Shown piece after piece: positions 31,005-40,219 of a DNA stretch of 48,584 bases. The first letter of the stretch is position 1; the number at the start of each line of letters is the position of its first letter. Source of the stretch: an uncultured Prevotella sp. (GTDB lineage: Bacteria; Bacteroidota; Bacteroidia; Bacteroidales; Bacteroidaceae); contig UQFS01000029.1 of the NCBI GenBank assembly GCA_900540375.1, positions 1 through 48,584 of the forward strand, read 5' to 3'. The position numbers were made by a program, and so were the translations under genes. Under the pieces are notes generated by a model. That model made no database searches. It was not told the DNA's origin and saw nothing but the letters and a program-made list of their open reading frames with translations.

Positions 31005-31224
31005 AGAAAAAGACTATTCCTTTAAAGATTGTTTGCTAATTTCGTCGAGTCTCATCAAGTTAGCAAGCTAATGTTGTGTCAGTACGAGATTCATGAAACA
31101 ATGCCTACAATGAATGATGAAGACAATAATTCCAGTGCAGAATGCCACTCACCTTAAATTTTTGTTGTAACTTTGCCGTATATTTGAGAGTATATAGTCA
31201 TATTAAGTAATAGAGTTCACACCC
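31005..31224. other. Intergenic region between dapA and the EamA transporter
   Basis: The interval between the two divergent genes holds their promoters. A plus-strand -7 element TAACTTTG is at 31168-31175. I see no small gene or strong hairpin in the remainder. Confidence 0.55.
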
Positions 31225-32142
31225 ATGTGGTTGTTTTTAGCCTTTATGTCCGCTGCCCTGTTGGGCTTCTACGACTCATTTAAGAAGAAGTCGCTCAATG
31301 GCAACGCGGTGATCCCCGTGTTGTTCCTCAACACTGTCTTTTCTTCGCTCATCTTCCTGCCGTTCATCATCCTCTCGGCTACGACCTCCTGCCTTGACGG
31401 GAGTATCTTTCATGTGGCGACAGGCGGTTGGGAGATGCACAAGTATATCGTCCTGAAGAGTTTCATCGTTCTTTCAAGTTGGATTTTCGGCTACTTCGGC
31501 ATGAAGCACCTGCCGCTGACGATTGTGGGTCCGATCAATGCTACACGGCCGGTGATGGTGCTCATGGGTGCCATGCTCGTCTATGGTGAACAGCTCAATG
31601 TGTGGCAATGGATTGGTGTGTTGCTGGCAGTGGCCTCTTTCCTGATGCTGAGCCGATCGGGTCGGAAGGAAGGCATCGATTTCAAGCACAACCGATGGAT
31701 ATGGGCTATCGTGCTCGCCGCTGTCTTGGGAGCTGTCAGTGGCCTCTATGACAAATATTTGATGGCAGCTCCGTCGGCCGGTGGCATCGGTATCGACCGC
31801 ATGGCCGTGCAATCGTGGTACAATATCTATCAGATGGGGCTGATGCTCCTCATGTTGCTCTTGCTGTGGCGCCCTACCCACAAGAAGACCACGCCCTTTC
31901 GCTGGCATTGGTCGATCATTGGCATCAGCGTCTTTCTCTGTGCTGCCGACTTTGTCTATTTCTATGCGCTAAGTCTGCCGGGGGCGATGATCTCCATCGT
32001 GTCGATGATCCGTCGTGGCAGCGTATTGGTGAGTTTCCTCTTTGGTGCCCTTGTCTTCCATGAGCATAACCTTAAGGCCAAGGCGCTCGATCTGGCTCTC
32101 GTGCTGCTCGGCATGGTATTCCTGTATATCGGCAGCAAGTAG
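31225..32142 (+). CDS. EamA/DMT family transporter
   Basis: This 305-aa inner-membrane protein has about ten transmembrane helices in two similar halves. The first half has HLPLTIVGPINATRPVMVLMG and the second YALSLPGAMISIVSMIRRGS, matching the duplicated EamA repeat. Members export or import small metabolites such as amino acids or nucleosides. The substrate is unknown. The promoter lies about 50 bp upstream. Confidence 0.9.
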   Translation: MWLFLAFMSAALLGFYDSFKKKSLNGNAVIPVLFLNTVFSSLIFLPFIILSATTSCLDGSIFHVATGGWEMHKYIVLKSFIVLSSWIFGYFGMKHLPLTIVGPINATRPVMVLMGAMLVYGEQLNVWQWIGVLLAVASFLMLSRSGRKEGIDFKHNRWIWAIVLAAVLGAVSGLYDKYLMAAPSAGGIGIDRMAVQSWYNIYQMGLMLLMLLLLWRPTHKKTTPFRWHWSIIGISVFLCAADFVYFYALSLPGAMISIVSMIRRGSVLVSFLFGALVFHEHNLKAKALDLALVLLGMVFLYIGSK

Positions 32143-32163
32143 ACCTTTGTCTAAGCTAAGGAT

Positions 32164-32892
32164 TTAGTATTCGATGTCCCAAAGGAACAGGCCGTGGGCG
32201 GGCATGGACTCTCCGGCATCAGAGCGCGTGCCGGTGGCTACCACTTGCCGGAACTGCTCGAGCGTCATGCGGTGGCGGCCTACTTCGAAGAGCGTGCCGA
32301 CGACGGCACGCACCATGTTGCGCAGAAAGCGGTTGGCGGAAATCTCGAAGTACCATGTTGTCGGTGAGGTGTTCACCCATTGGGCTGTGGAGACTTGGCA
32401 GAGCGTGGTCTTGACATCAGTGCCCGCCTTGCAGAATGCTTTGAAGTCGTTCTGAGTGGTGAGCCACCGCGCTGCCTCGTTCATCCGGTCGAAATCGAGT
32501 TTCCAGTGTGTCTCCACGGAGTAGTGACGGAGGAAGGGATCACGCTGTGTGTGGATGAAATAGCGGTAGGTGCGCCGCTTGGCCGAGAAGCGCGCGTGCA
32601 GGTCGTCGCTGACCTGTTCGGCCCGCCTGCAGCTGATGTCGCGTGGAAGGATGCGGTTGAGACGGTAGCAGAGTCGGTCGGCATCAAGCTCCTTGTCGGT
32701 GTCGAGGTGGCAAACCATCGTACGGGCATGGACACCGGCGTCCGTGCGTCCGGCACCGGTCACGGCAATCGGTTGACTGAGCAATGTGCTCAGACACTGC
32801 TGTACCTTTTCCTGCACCGACATGCCGTTGGGTTGTATCTGCCAACCATGGTAGGCCGTGCCGTCGAAGCTCAGCCAAAGGAATATTCTCAT
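32164..32892 (-). CDS. truA: tRNA pseudouridine(38-40) synthase
   Basis: This 242-aa enzyme modifies uridines in the tRNA anticodon arm. It shows the catalytic aspartate in GAGRTDAGVHA, the RYFIHTQRDPF block, and the C-terminal RFLRNMVRAVVG. It starts 7 bp after the PP2C-like gene and ends the minus-strand run that begins near 40 kb. Confidence 0.95.
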   Translation of the reverse strand: MRIFLWLSFDGTAYHGWQIQPNGMSVQEKVQQCLSTLLSQPIAVTGAGRTDAGVHARTMVCHLDTDKELDADRLCYRLNRILPRDISCRRAEQVSDDLHARFSAKRRTYRYFIHTQRDPFLRHYSVETHWKLDFDRMNEAARWLTTQNDFKAFCKAGTDVKTTLCQVSTAQWVNTSPTTWYFEISANRFLRNMVRAVVGTLFEVGRHRMTLEQFRQVVATGTRSDAGESMPAHGLFLWDIEY

Positions 32893-32899
32893 ATATATA

Positions 32900-33775
32900 T
32901 TATTTAGTTAATCTAAATCTGATCAACGCCCGGTCGTCAAAGGACACGTTGCCTTGCATGAGTCCTTTGGTGGCTTTGAATGTGTGGATGTTATAAGGGT
33001 CGTTGGCTAACTGCTCTCTGAGGGCAGCCTCACTGTCTTGAAGAGTGGGGCGGAGAAAAGGATAGCCGTCGCTCGCCAGCACGATGTCGTGAGGCTCGCC
33101 TCGTCTCAGCGTGATCACCTTGACTCCCGGCATGAAGATTTCGAAACCGTCGATGACCGCATAGGTGCGGTTCTCGCCCCGCATGCTCACGATGAGTTTC
33201 GGGAGAACGGCATCACGGGCATAGTCGTGGACGATTCGCCCGTCCTTTACCATGTCAGGATACTCGGCCAGCAGGGTGGGGAAGAGACGGCTGCGCTCTT
33301 CGGCGATTGTTGCCTCCGAAGGCTTGTCATTGGTGTAGAGCTGTCCGTCGACCATGCACTGGCAGTCGCCGATCATCCAAATCTCCTTACGCTGAAGGTT
33401 ACAGACCACAGCACTGGCGCACAGCCGTTGCTCGGGTGAACAGCGGGGTTGTGAGTCGTCCAAAGGATAAGCCTGATGGATGACCTGCGTGACACGCGTG
33501 CAGAACTCGTTGATGCTTAGCGAGGCTGGAGCCCGACGCAGATAGTCGCTGATGAGCGTCATGGCATAACGACCATTGCGCATGCTCGGGTGGTAATGCT
33601 TCGGTGTCTTGCTCGTGCTACCGTCGATGACAGCGATATAGTTGTCCGCCACGACGATGCCATCCTCACAGTCAGCCTGCGAATGCTTCCCGGTGAGCGC
33701 TTGCTCAACGATGACGACCCTTGAACTTGCCGTTGGGCGTAAAATTAGGGTTAAACGATTTCCTTTTGTCGCCAT
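32900..33775 (-). CDS. PP2C-like serine/threonine phosphatase family protein
   Basis: This protein of about 291 aa has a PP2C-like arrangement of metal-binding acidic motifs: CEDGIVVADNYIAVIDGSTSK, IGDCQCMVDG, LASDGYPF and SFDDRALIRF. The sequence is divergent from classical PP2C. The first usable ATG, at 33775, overlaps the end of the YgiQ gene by 71 bp; no GTG or TTG lies nearer, so the N-terminus is uncertain. A dephosphorylation role is inferred from the motifs only. Confidence 0.7.
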   Translation of the reverse strand: MATKGNRLTLILRPTASSRVVIVEQALTGKHSQADCEDGIVVADNYIAVIDGSTSKTPKHYHPSMRNGRYAMTLISDYLRRAPASLSINEFCTRVTQVIHQAYPLDDSQPRCSPEQRLCASAVVCNLQRKEIWMIGDCQCMVDGQLYTNDKPSEATIAEERSRLFPTLLAEYPDMVKDGRIVHDYARDAVLPKLIVSMRGENRTYAVIDGFEIFMPGVKVITLRRGEPHDIVLASDGYPFLRPTLQDSEAALREQLANDPYNIHTFKATKGLMQGNVSFDDRALIRFRLTK

Positions 33776-35816
33776 TGCGTTTGTCGTTGTTCCGTCTTTC
33801 GTTGTTTCTTCTTCCATCGTAAGGCTTGTCGTCGTGTCTTCTTTCCCCATTGGCTTTCACACTATAGGGTTGTCTGTTTTCGGGAAGTCTTTGGTTGCGG
33901 TCTCTTCTGCCGCTGGGCTGATGTGGCACTTTCTCGGGTGTGCTGCCGACGGCCTTGCTATCGTAGTGGACGTGCCCACGGAAGGGCGCGCCGTTGTAGA
34001 GCTTCTTGATGAGGTCGGGCCGTCCGATGCGTCGCAGTTCCCGCTCGATACCTTGTTGCTCCTCGGGTTTATACCAGAAGAAGAACTGCCGCTGCGCCAG
34101 CTTCTCGCGTGGTGTCTTGGCGGAGAAGACCGGTTCAAGCGTGTAAGGGTCGTATCCCGTATACCACGTCTCGGTGCTGACGGTCATCGGCGTGGGCGTG
34201 AAGTCCTGCACCTGCTCGAGGTGGAAGTCCAGGTCTTTGGTGATGACAGCGAGCTCGGCCATATCCTCTTCCTGGCAACCCGGATGACTGCTAATAAAAT
34301 AAGGTATGATCTGCTCTTTCAGGCCCTCTTCCTTGTTGATGCGGTCGAAGATGCGCTTGAACTCATAGAACTGCTCAAACGACGGCTTGCGCATGAGTCG
34401 GAGCACTCGGTCGGAAGTGTGCTCGGGTGCCACCTTCAAGCGACCGCTGACATGGTGGGTGATGAGCTCGCGGGTATACTGTCTGGCGGCCTCGTTGGCC
34501 TCCTCGTCCTTACTCTTATAGAGCAAGAGGTCGTAACGCACACCACTGCCGATGAAGCTCTTCTTCACGCTCGGCAACGCGTCGACGGCATGATAGATGT
34601 CGAGCAGGCGGGAGAGATCCGTGTCAAGGTTGGGACAGATCTGTGGGTTGATGCACGACGGCCGCTTGCAGTGCTCACAGGCTTTCTTGTTGCGCCCACC
34701 CATGCCATACATGTTGGCAGACGGACCGCCGAGATCAGAGATATAGCCTTTGAAGCCGTCCATGGCGATGACTTGACGGGCCTCGCGGAGGATGCTCGCC
34801 TTGGAGCGGCAGGCGATGAACTTGCCCTGATGGGCCGAGATGGTGCAGAAGGCACAGCCGCCGAAACAGCCACGATGGAGATTGATCGAGAACTTGATCA
34901 TTTCGTAGGCCGGTATCGTCTTGCCCTTGTATTTAGGATGAGGCAGACGCGTGTAGGGAAGGTCATAGGCCTCGTCCACCTCTTCCGTCGTCAGAGGAGG
35001 ATAGGGAGGATTGACGACCGCAAACTTGCCGTCGACAGCCTGCAACAGTCGCTGGGCATGCATCTTATTGGACTCTTCCTCAATATGGCGGAAGTTCTCA
35101 GCCTCGGCTTTCTTACTTTGCAGACACTCCTCGTGAGAGTGGAGCAAGATGTCGTCGTCGCTGATACCCCCGGGGATGTCTTCCTGCTTGCAGAGGTAGA
35201 CGGTCTGTGGAATGTCATGGATGTCCTTGATATTGCGTCCCTCTTCGAGCTCGTGGCAGAGCTGGATCGTGTTTTTCTCGCCCATGCCATAGAGGATCAT
35301 GTCGGCACCGCTGTCGCAGAGGATGCACTTCATCAGCCGGTCCTGCCAATAGTCGTAGTGGGTGAGCCGTCGCATGGATGCCTCAATGCCGCCCAAGACC
35401 ACGGGCACGTCGGGGAAGAGTTGCTTCAGGATCTTGGTGTAGACAATGCTGGGATAGTCCGGCCGCATGTCGTGGCGGGCATCAGGACTGTAGGCGTCGT
35501 CGTGGCGTATGCGCCGGTTGGCTGTGTAGCGGTTGACCATGGAGTCCATGGCACCGGCTGACACGGCAAAGAAGAGTCGTGGGCGCCCGAGTTTCTTGAA
35601 GTCGCGGTAGTCGCCATGCCAGTCGGGCTGAGGCACGATCGCCACTTTGTAGCCCTTGGCCTCAAGGAGCCGGCCGATGACAGCCGCGCCAAAAGAAGGA
35701 TGGTCGACATAGGCATCGCCGGAAAAGAGAATCATGTCCAACTCGTCCCACCCACGCAACTCACATTCCTTGCGGTTGGTGGGCAGAAAGTCTGTCAGCT
35801 GATATTTCTGCGTCAT
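33705..35816 (-). CDS. YgiQ family radical SAM protein (UPF0313)
   Basis: This 703-aa protein has an N-terminal cobalamin-binding-like region, the radical SAM motif CFGGCAFC (CxxxCxxC) around residue 320, an auxiliary cysteine-rich segment CEHCKRPSCINPQIC, and a basic, Arg/Asn-rich, low-complexity C-terminal tail of about 90 residues. The family's function is not settled. It lies 27 bp downstream of a small conserved gene and overlaps the PP2C-like gene. Confidence 0.93.
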   Translation of the reverse strand: MTQKYQLTDFLPTNRKECELRGWDELDMILFSGDAYVDHPSFGAAVIGRLLEAKGYKVAIVPQPDWHGDYRDFKKLGRPRLFFAVSAGAMDSMVNRYTANRRIRHDDAYSPDARHDMRPDYPSIVYTKILKQLFPDVPVVLGGIEASMRRLTHYDYWQDRLMKCILCDSGADMILYGMGEKNTIQLCHELEEGRNIKDIHDIPQTVYLCKQEDIPGGISDDDILLHSHEECLQSKKAEAENFRHIEEESNKMHAQRLLQAVDGKFAVVNPPYPPLTTEEVDEAYDLPYTRLPHPKYKGKTIPAYEMIKFSINLHRGCFGGCAFCTISAHQGKFIACRSKASILREARQVIAMDGFKGYISDLGGPSANMYGMGGRNKKACEHCKRPSCINPQICPNLDTDLSRLLDIYHAVDALPSVKKSFIGSGVRYDLLLYKSKDEEANEAARQYTRELITHHVSGRLKVAPEHTSDRVLRLMRKPSFEQFYEFKRIFDRINKEEGLKEQIIPYFISSHPGCQEEDMAELAVITKDLDFHLEQVQDFTPTPMTVSTETWYTGYDPYTLEPVFSAKTPREKLAQRQFFFWYKPEEQQGIERELRRIGRPDLIKKLYNGAPFRGHVHYDSKAVGSTPEKVPHQPSGRRDRNQRLPENRQPYSVKANGERRHDDKPYDGRRNNERRNNDKRNGDKRKSFNPNFTPNGKFKGRHR

Positions 35817-35843
35817 ATTGGAATTATGTGTCAGAACTTGTGT

Positions 35844-36176
35844 TTAGTCGTTGACATTTTGTGGGTCGTTGTCGTCTTCCGTTGGTTGGGCAGCCTTCCA
35901 CAGCTTATAAGCTTCGACAAGCTGCTGTAGGCCAAACGCCTTCATGTTGTTGTTGTAGATGACATCCAGGCAGAGGTCGAGAAGGCCGTTGTCCTTCACG
36001 GTCTCCGACTCCAGCATTGAGCGCACGTTGAACTTCAACTTGTCCAAGACGGCTTCGTCGATGATGCCGTTGCTGTCTACGAGATTGTCCAAAAGAGAAT
36101 ACTTCTCAATGGTCTGAAGATGTTTCTCATTGATCTCGATACTACGGGTACCGGAATGGTTTGCTTGTATTTTCAT
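35844..36176 (-). CDS. Small conserved protein of unknown function
   Basis: This 110-aa, mostly acidic and helical protein (LLDNLVDSNGIIDEAVLDKL, LLDLCLDVIYNNNMKAFG) has no signal peptide or membrane segment. I do not recognise the family. Its reading frame is kept, codon use resembles the neighbours and it sits 27 bp before ygiQ, which supports a real gene. Confidence 0.7.
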   Translation of the reverse strand: MKIQANHSGTRSIEINEKHLQTIEKYSLLDNLVDSNGIIDEAVLDKLKFNVRSMLESETVKDNGLLDLCLDVIYNNNMKAFGLQQLVEAYKLWKAAQPTEDDNDPQNVND

Positions 36177-36227
36177 GATGTATTGCTTTGAAATTAACTT
36201 CTTAATTATAGTGTGATGGATATGTGT

Positions 36228-39119
36228 TTACTTTAACAGGAAGTTCAGGATACCGGTCATCAACCGTCGCTGCATGTTCTTGTCGTTGATGCATTCAAAG
36301 GGAAAGGCCATCGTGAAGGTTCGGTAGTCGTTGCCTTTATAAGCTACGGCCGCTGAGCTGCCATTGCTGTATTGCATGGCACAGACGGCTCCTTCGGCGG
36401 GCTGGAGAATGTCAGCGTGGGTGGCCGCATAGTGGTCGGCATTGGGAACACGATAGAAATCGAAGTCTTGTTGCAGTCCGTTGACTCCTTGCAAGGTATC
36501 GGTTTTGAGCGAGCCGGAGTAGTTCACTTTCAACGTGGTGGACAGCCAGTCCGCCTCTTTAGCTCCGGTCATGTCTGTTCCCACATAAGCTCCGCTGACC
36601 AACAGCTTTCCACCGCTTCTGGTGTAGGCAGAGAGTTGCTTTTGAATGTTGTCGGTAAAAGTTTTGTTGTAGAGCAAAGCGTCAGGGGAGTATTTCTCCA
36701 GTCCCAGTACCATGTCGACAGCATCGAAGTTATTGAGAGTTACCCGCCGGTTTTCCACGGCATAAGAGGAACAGCCGACGACATTGTATTTCCCCGTACC
36801 GGCAATGGCCTCAACATGTGCTGTCGCAGCATCAAGATCATTGCCGGCTATCACCTTTCCGGCTAAGCTCTCATCGGTATATCCGAGTCCATCGGAACTT
36901 TCCCGTCCGATGCAGCTCTTGCTGAAACTTTGCTGATAGCCTAACCATCCGATCGTCGGTCCATAGCTCACTCCTATGTCATCTCTCATGTCGAAGCCCT
37001 GCTGGCTGTTGTTGTCGATGACCGTTGGTGCAGAAAGTCGGTGGAAACAATTGACGACCAAAATGCTTTTCTGAGCTCCCGATTGAGTGCAAAGTGCAAT
37101 CTCCTCGGAGGGGAAACTTTCTCCACCACGGTTGATGGCTGTGATCTTGAATCTGTAGAGTACGCCGGGCTTCACGTCAAGGTCGACAGATGTCGTCTTT
37201 ACCTTCTGTCCGTTGTCGTAACCGCCCTTGCCGATGGCTGTATAGAGGACGAAATAGTCAGGATGTGCGGAAGGCTCCTGAGGATCGTCCTGCGATATCC
37301 ACGTGATATGGGCCTGATGGCGGCTGTTGATGATGACGGCAGGATCCTTGGGTGGCAGAGGTTCGATAATCGTCGGTCGGCCGTGCATCGTGTTGACATA
37401 GCGGGCGAGGGTCTTATAAACTGAGCGGGCCATGGTGAACTTGAAGTGTGGGTCCTGTGCCAGCTTCATGTCGGGGAAGTTCTGGTGGGACAGCGTCTCA
37501 AGGATTGCCGAGGGCACTTCGGGCACACGAGTCTCGGAATAGTTTCGGTCCCAAAGGTATCGTCTTGCCCAATTACCATATTTATAAGTAAGGTCTCGCG
37601 TGAGATTGTCGAGCAGGTCCTTGGCCAGCATCTTGGAAGCCTGCCGTGTGAGTCCGGAGGAAAGCTGACCGTCGTTATAGTTAGTGGTGCAGATGGCCAA
37701 AGAGCCTACGAGGTCTTTCCCGTTGGGTGCATAACCCGCATCGCTGTGAATGGCCAATGACAGCTCAAAGGGTACGTGCTCTCCTTCTATGGTCGGCACA
37801 TAGACAGAGCCTCCGGCCAGCCAGTTGAGCATGCGTGAGCGACTGTTGATGTCGTCGGCATAGTCGTCGGTGCCTCCACGGCTGCTATATACATTATAGG
37901 GAGCACCTGCCCACTGGCAGAAATATCTGGAGCCCTCCAGGACACGCGGAAGTCCGCTGGAGACTCCACCACGTGAGATGTCGCCCATGCCGCCACCAAA
38001 GCGTACGGCATCAGCCGTGACGATGCCACGGTGTTTGCTCTGGTTGGTGAGCATGACACAGTTGTCGATGCTTTTGCCTTGTCCGAAGTCGAAAGTGCCG
38101 AGATAGACCCAGGTGCCGCCACCCATCTGCTGGTTGACATGCACTTCCGTGGCCTGCCCTTGGTGGAAGACGACATAGTGCGCGTCGTCCACACTCTTGT
38201 CGACCGTCTGATAGCTTACGTAGACGGCATAGCGACCTGCTTTACGGAAGTGAGGCTGCCACAGCGCATAGGTGCCGTTGCCCTTTTTCGTAGTCGTGGT
38301 CATTCGGACCGTACCATCTTTGAAGGGATTCTGTCCGTCGACATAGTTGCCCAGTCGGTATGCGAAGCCCGAACGCGGACAGTTGTCCCATTGTCTGCCC
38401 TCATCCGATTCTGAGTAGCCAGGGGCGTTGACGCCGTCGTTGTCTACGATATACTCTTCGGTTTGCAGGTCTCTCTCCCGTGGCGTGTAGACGACAGCGC
38501 CCGCATTCTCCAACATGGGGATGAGATAGGGCAGGACGATCGTCTCGGTGAAGAGATCCTCGCAAGTGCCGAACAGTGGCGGTCGCTGCCATTGCCAAAG
38601 GCCCTTTTTCGCATCGTAGTAACGGCCGTGAGAAGCCCAGACTGCCAGATGATGGTTATAGAGGCCATGGGTGATGCGGAAAGGATGCGACGCATTGCTG
38701 ACCCAAGGTTGACCGTCGTAGCGAATCTTTCCCCAAAGAGAGTTACCGGAGAGCGAGGTGTAGTCCGTGGCATAGTTCTCCAGCGGCAGTCCCGAGACGA
38801 CAATGCTAAGGTCGTAGTCGCGGTAGGCCTTTGAGAGCAGTTTGTGTACCTTCTTGTAGATTTTTCCTATCTGTTTGTCGTTGAGCTCTTGCTGAGCGAA
38901 GGAGGGGTCAGGCACGACAGTGACCTTCTGTTGCTTATCGTCAATGCGCAGCTCCTTGAGTTTGGGCTGGCGGGAGAAGTTTGTATGTTTTGCCTGATAA
39001 GAGACAAAGTATGCATTCAAATCCTTCTTAGCCTTCTCCTGATAAACAGCATTCTGTGAATAGGTCTGTGTACAAGGGAGAAGCAACAGCGCTAAAGCGA
39101 AAAAACTTTTATATTGCAT
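36228..39119 (-). CDS. Large secreted amidase-like protein with golvesin-like and fibronectin III-like regions
   Basis: This 963-aa protein has a signal peptide (FFALALLLLPCTQTYSQ). The first 570 residues resemble the Amidase_3 type of cell-wall hydrolases: late elements IHSDAGYAPNGK and ILETLSHQNFPDM look like the metal and catalytic blocks. A golvesin C-terminal-like beta domain is inserted near residues 260-390 (RKAGRYAVYVSYQT). A fibronectin III-like part (about 600-680) and a GATase/ThuA-like C-terminal domain (KSILVVNCFHRLS onward) follow. Some databases label such proteins xanthan lyase on weak grounds. A peptidoglycan-directed role is the best reading. Confidence 0.72.
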   Translation of the reverse strand: MQYKSFFALALLLLPCTQTYSQNAVYQEKAKKDLNAYFVSYQAKHTNFSRQPKLKELRIDDKQQKVTVVPDPSFAQQELNDKQIGKIYKKVHKLLSKAYRDYDLSIVVSGLPLENYATDYTSLSGNSLWGKIRYDGQPWVSNASHPFRITHGLYNHHLAVWASHGRYYDAKKGLWQWQRPPLFGTCEDLFTETIVLPYLIPMLENAGAVVYTPRERDLQTEEYIVDNDGVNAPGYSESDEGRQWDNCPRSGFAYRLGNYVDGQNPFKDGTVRMTTTTKKGNGTYALWQPHFRKAGRYAVYVSYQTVDKSVDDAHYVVFHQGQATEVHVNQQMGGGTWVYLGTFDFGQGKSIDNCVMLTNQSKHRGIVTADAVRFGGGMGDISRGGVSSGLPRVLEGSRYFCQWAGAPYNVYSSRGGTDDYADDINSRSRMLNWLAGGSVYVPTIEGEHVPFELSLAIHSDAGYAPNGKDLVGSLAICTTNYNDGQLSSGLTRQASKMLAKDLLDNLTRDLTYKYGNWARRYLWDRNYSETRVPEVPSAILETLSHQNFPDMKLAQDPHFKFTMARSVYKTLARYVNTMHGRPTIIEPLPPKDPAVIINSRHQAHITWISQDDPQEPSAHPDYFVLYTAIGKGGYDNGQKVKTTSVDLDVKPGVLYRFKITAINRGGESFPSEEIALCTQSGAQKSILVVNCFHRLSAPTVIDNNSQQGFDMRDDIGVSYGPTIGWLGYQQSFSKSCIGRESSDGLGYTDESLAGKVIAGNDLDAATAHVEAIAGTGKYNVVGCSSYAVENRRVTLNNFDAVDMVLGLEKYSPDALLYNKTFTDNIQKQLSAYTRSGGKLLVSGAYVGTDMTGAKEADWLSTTLKVNYSGSLKTDTLQGVNGLQQDFDFYRVPNADHYAATHADILQPAEGAVCAMQYSNGSSAAVAYKGNDYRTFTMAFPFECINDKNMQRRLMTGILNFLLK

Positions 39120-39156
39120 TACTACAAGAAAATGGTTGATGTATGAGAGCAGGGTG

Positions 39157-39723
39157 TCAGCTTTTTTCTTCTGACAGTCCTGTTGTGAATTTCTCAGGGT
39201 GTTTGCCCTGCACATGGATGAAATAGCGTTTCACCCTCATCATGTCGGCATCGATATCGCCTTGGGGAATGAAGCTGTCGGCACATCTGATGAGCTTCTT
39301 GCCATAGTCCAGAGAGTAGAGCAGGATAGGAATCCGGGCTTTTTGCGCAATGAAATAGAACCCCTTCTTCCAGTCGGCATTCAAGGAACGAGTGCCTTCT
39401 GGAGTGATGCACAGTCGGAAAGTCGGATTCTTGATGGCTGCGTCGGCGAGTGCGTCGGTCATGTGGGAGTGCCTGGCTCTGAAGACGGGGATGCCGCCGA
39501 TGGAGCGGAAGATAGGACCGAGCGGCCATTGAAACCATTCTTTCTTCATCAAGAAGTTGATGCGTATGCCACGGGAGAACATATAGAGCACGCCCATAAT
39601 GAAATCCCAGTTGCTGGTATGCGGTGCCAGACAAATGATGCATTTCTCGGGGAGCGGCAGTTGATCCTCAATGGTCCATTTCATACGTTTGACAAGAAGC
39701 CAATTGCAGAACTGTTGAATCAT
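39157..39723 (-). CDS. Lysophospholipid acyltransferase (PlsC-like)
   Basis: This 188-aa protein has the acyltransferase motifs HTSNWD (HX4D), FRSIGGIPVFRARHS and TPEGTRS in order. It probably transfers acyl chains to a lysophospholipid or related acceptor at the inner membrane. The ATG at 39723 is used; an in-frame TTG at 39747 could add 8 residues. It ends 37 bp before the large secreted protein gene. Confidence 0.88.
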   Translation of the reverse strand: MIQQFCNWLLVKRMKWTIEDQLPLPEKCIICLAPHTSNWDFIMGVLYMFSRGIRINFLMKKEWFQWPLGPIFRSIGGIPVFRARHSHMTDALADAAIKNPTFRLCITPEGTRSLNADWKKGFYFIAQKARIPILLYSLDYGKKLIRCADSFIPQGDIDADMMRVKRYFIHVQGKHPEKFTTGLSEEKS

Positions 39724-39755
39724 AATCGTATGTTCGGAAACCTGCAATCCGGCCG

Positions 39756-40028
39756 TTAGCCAAGGTTGCTGATTTGATCAATGATATCGGATATCTGGTG
39801 ATTGAAGTCATTGATGAGGTTGGTGTAGTACTGCTTAGGTTTCATTCCAGGTTCAGGATGGGAAATGCGTTTGACAAAATCGTCACGCAGGACAATGATG
39901 GAAGAGAGAAGTTGCTGTGCATCGGTGCTGCCCTTCTCCGCGCCATATAACGATGCGGCGACAGCCTCAGCGAAGAGGTCGCTGCAGATGCAATTGATGG
40001 AATGCTTTAAATCCTTTTTCTTAGCCAT
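39756..40028 (-). CDS. Small helical protein of unknown function
   Basis: This 90-aa, all-helical, lysine-rich soluble protein (SINCICSDLFAEAVAASLYG, NDFNHQISDIIDQISNLG) is one I do not recognise. It has its own -7 element (40067-40074) and is the first gene of the minus-strand run to 32.2 kb. Confidence 0.7.
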   Translation of the reverse strand: MAKKKDLKHSINCICSDLFAEAVAASLYGAEKGSTDAQQLLSSIIVLRDDFVKRISHPEPGMKPKQYYTNLINDFNHQISDIIDQISNLG

Positions 40029-40066
40029 AATAGTAATGATTAAGTGAGTGATACTTTATTTTTCTC

Positions 40067-40074
40067 CAAAGATA
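40067..40074 (-). promoter_or_regulatory. -7 element of the small helical protein gene
   Basis: TATCTTTG on the minus strand fits the consensus, giving a leader of about 33 nt. It is divergent from the PFP promoter about 95 bp away. Confidence 0.55.
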
Positions 40075-40168
40075 AGAAAAAAAGATGGAACGTCATTCGT
40101 TGTGCAAAAAAAATGTTTCAAAAACAGGTTTTCTTTCTTTTTTCTTCTCATTTCTCGATGAAAAAATG

Positions 40169-40176
40169 TACTTTTG
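40169..40176 (+). promoter_or_regulatory. -7 element of the phosphofructokinase gene
   Basis: TACTTTTG matches the consensus. An in-frame ATG at 40178 lies at the probable start site, so the start codon is more likely the ATG at 40220. Confidence 0.6.
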
Positions 40177-40219
40177 CATGCAGTATACTGTTTTTAATTA
40201 TTTAATCGAACTTTCTAAA

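Noticed and set aside
33642..35561. A 639-codon open frame on the plus strand, opposite ygiQ
   Set aside because: It mirrors the ygiQ gene, lacks family motifs, and its start falls inside the PP2C-like gene.
40085..40219. Longer N-terminus of the phosphofructokinase
   Set aside because: It lies upstream of the -7 element at 40169-40176 and adds low-complexity residues unlike the family.
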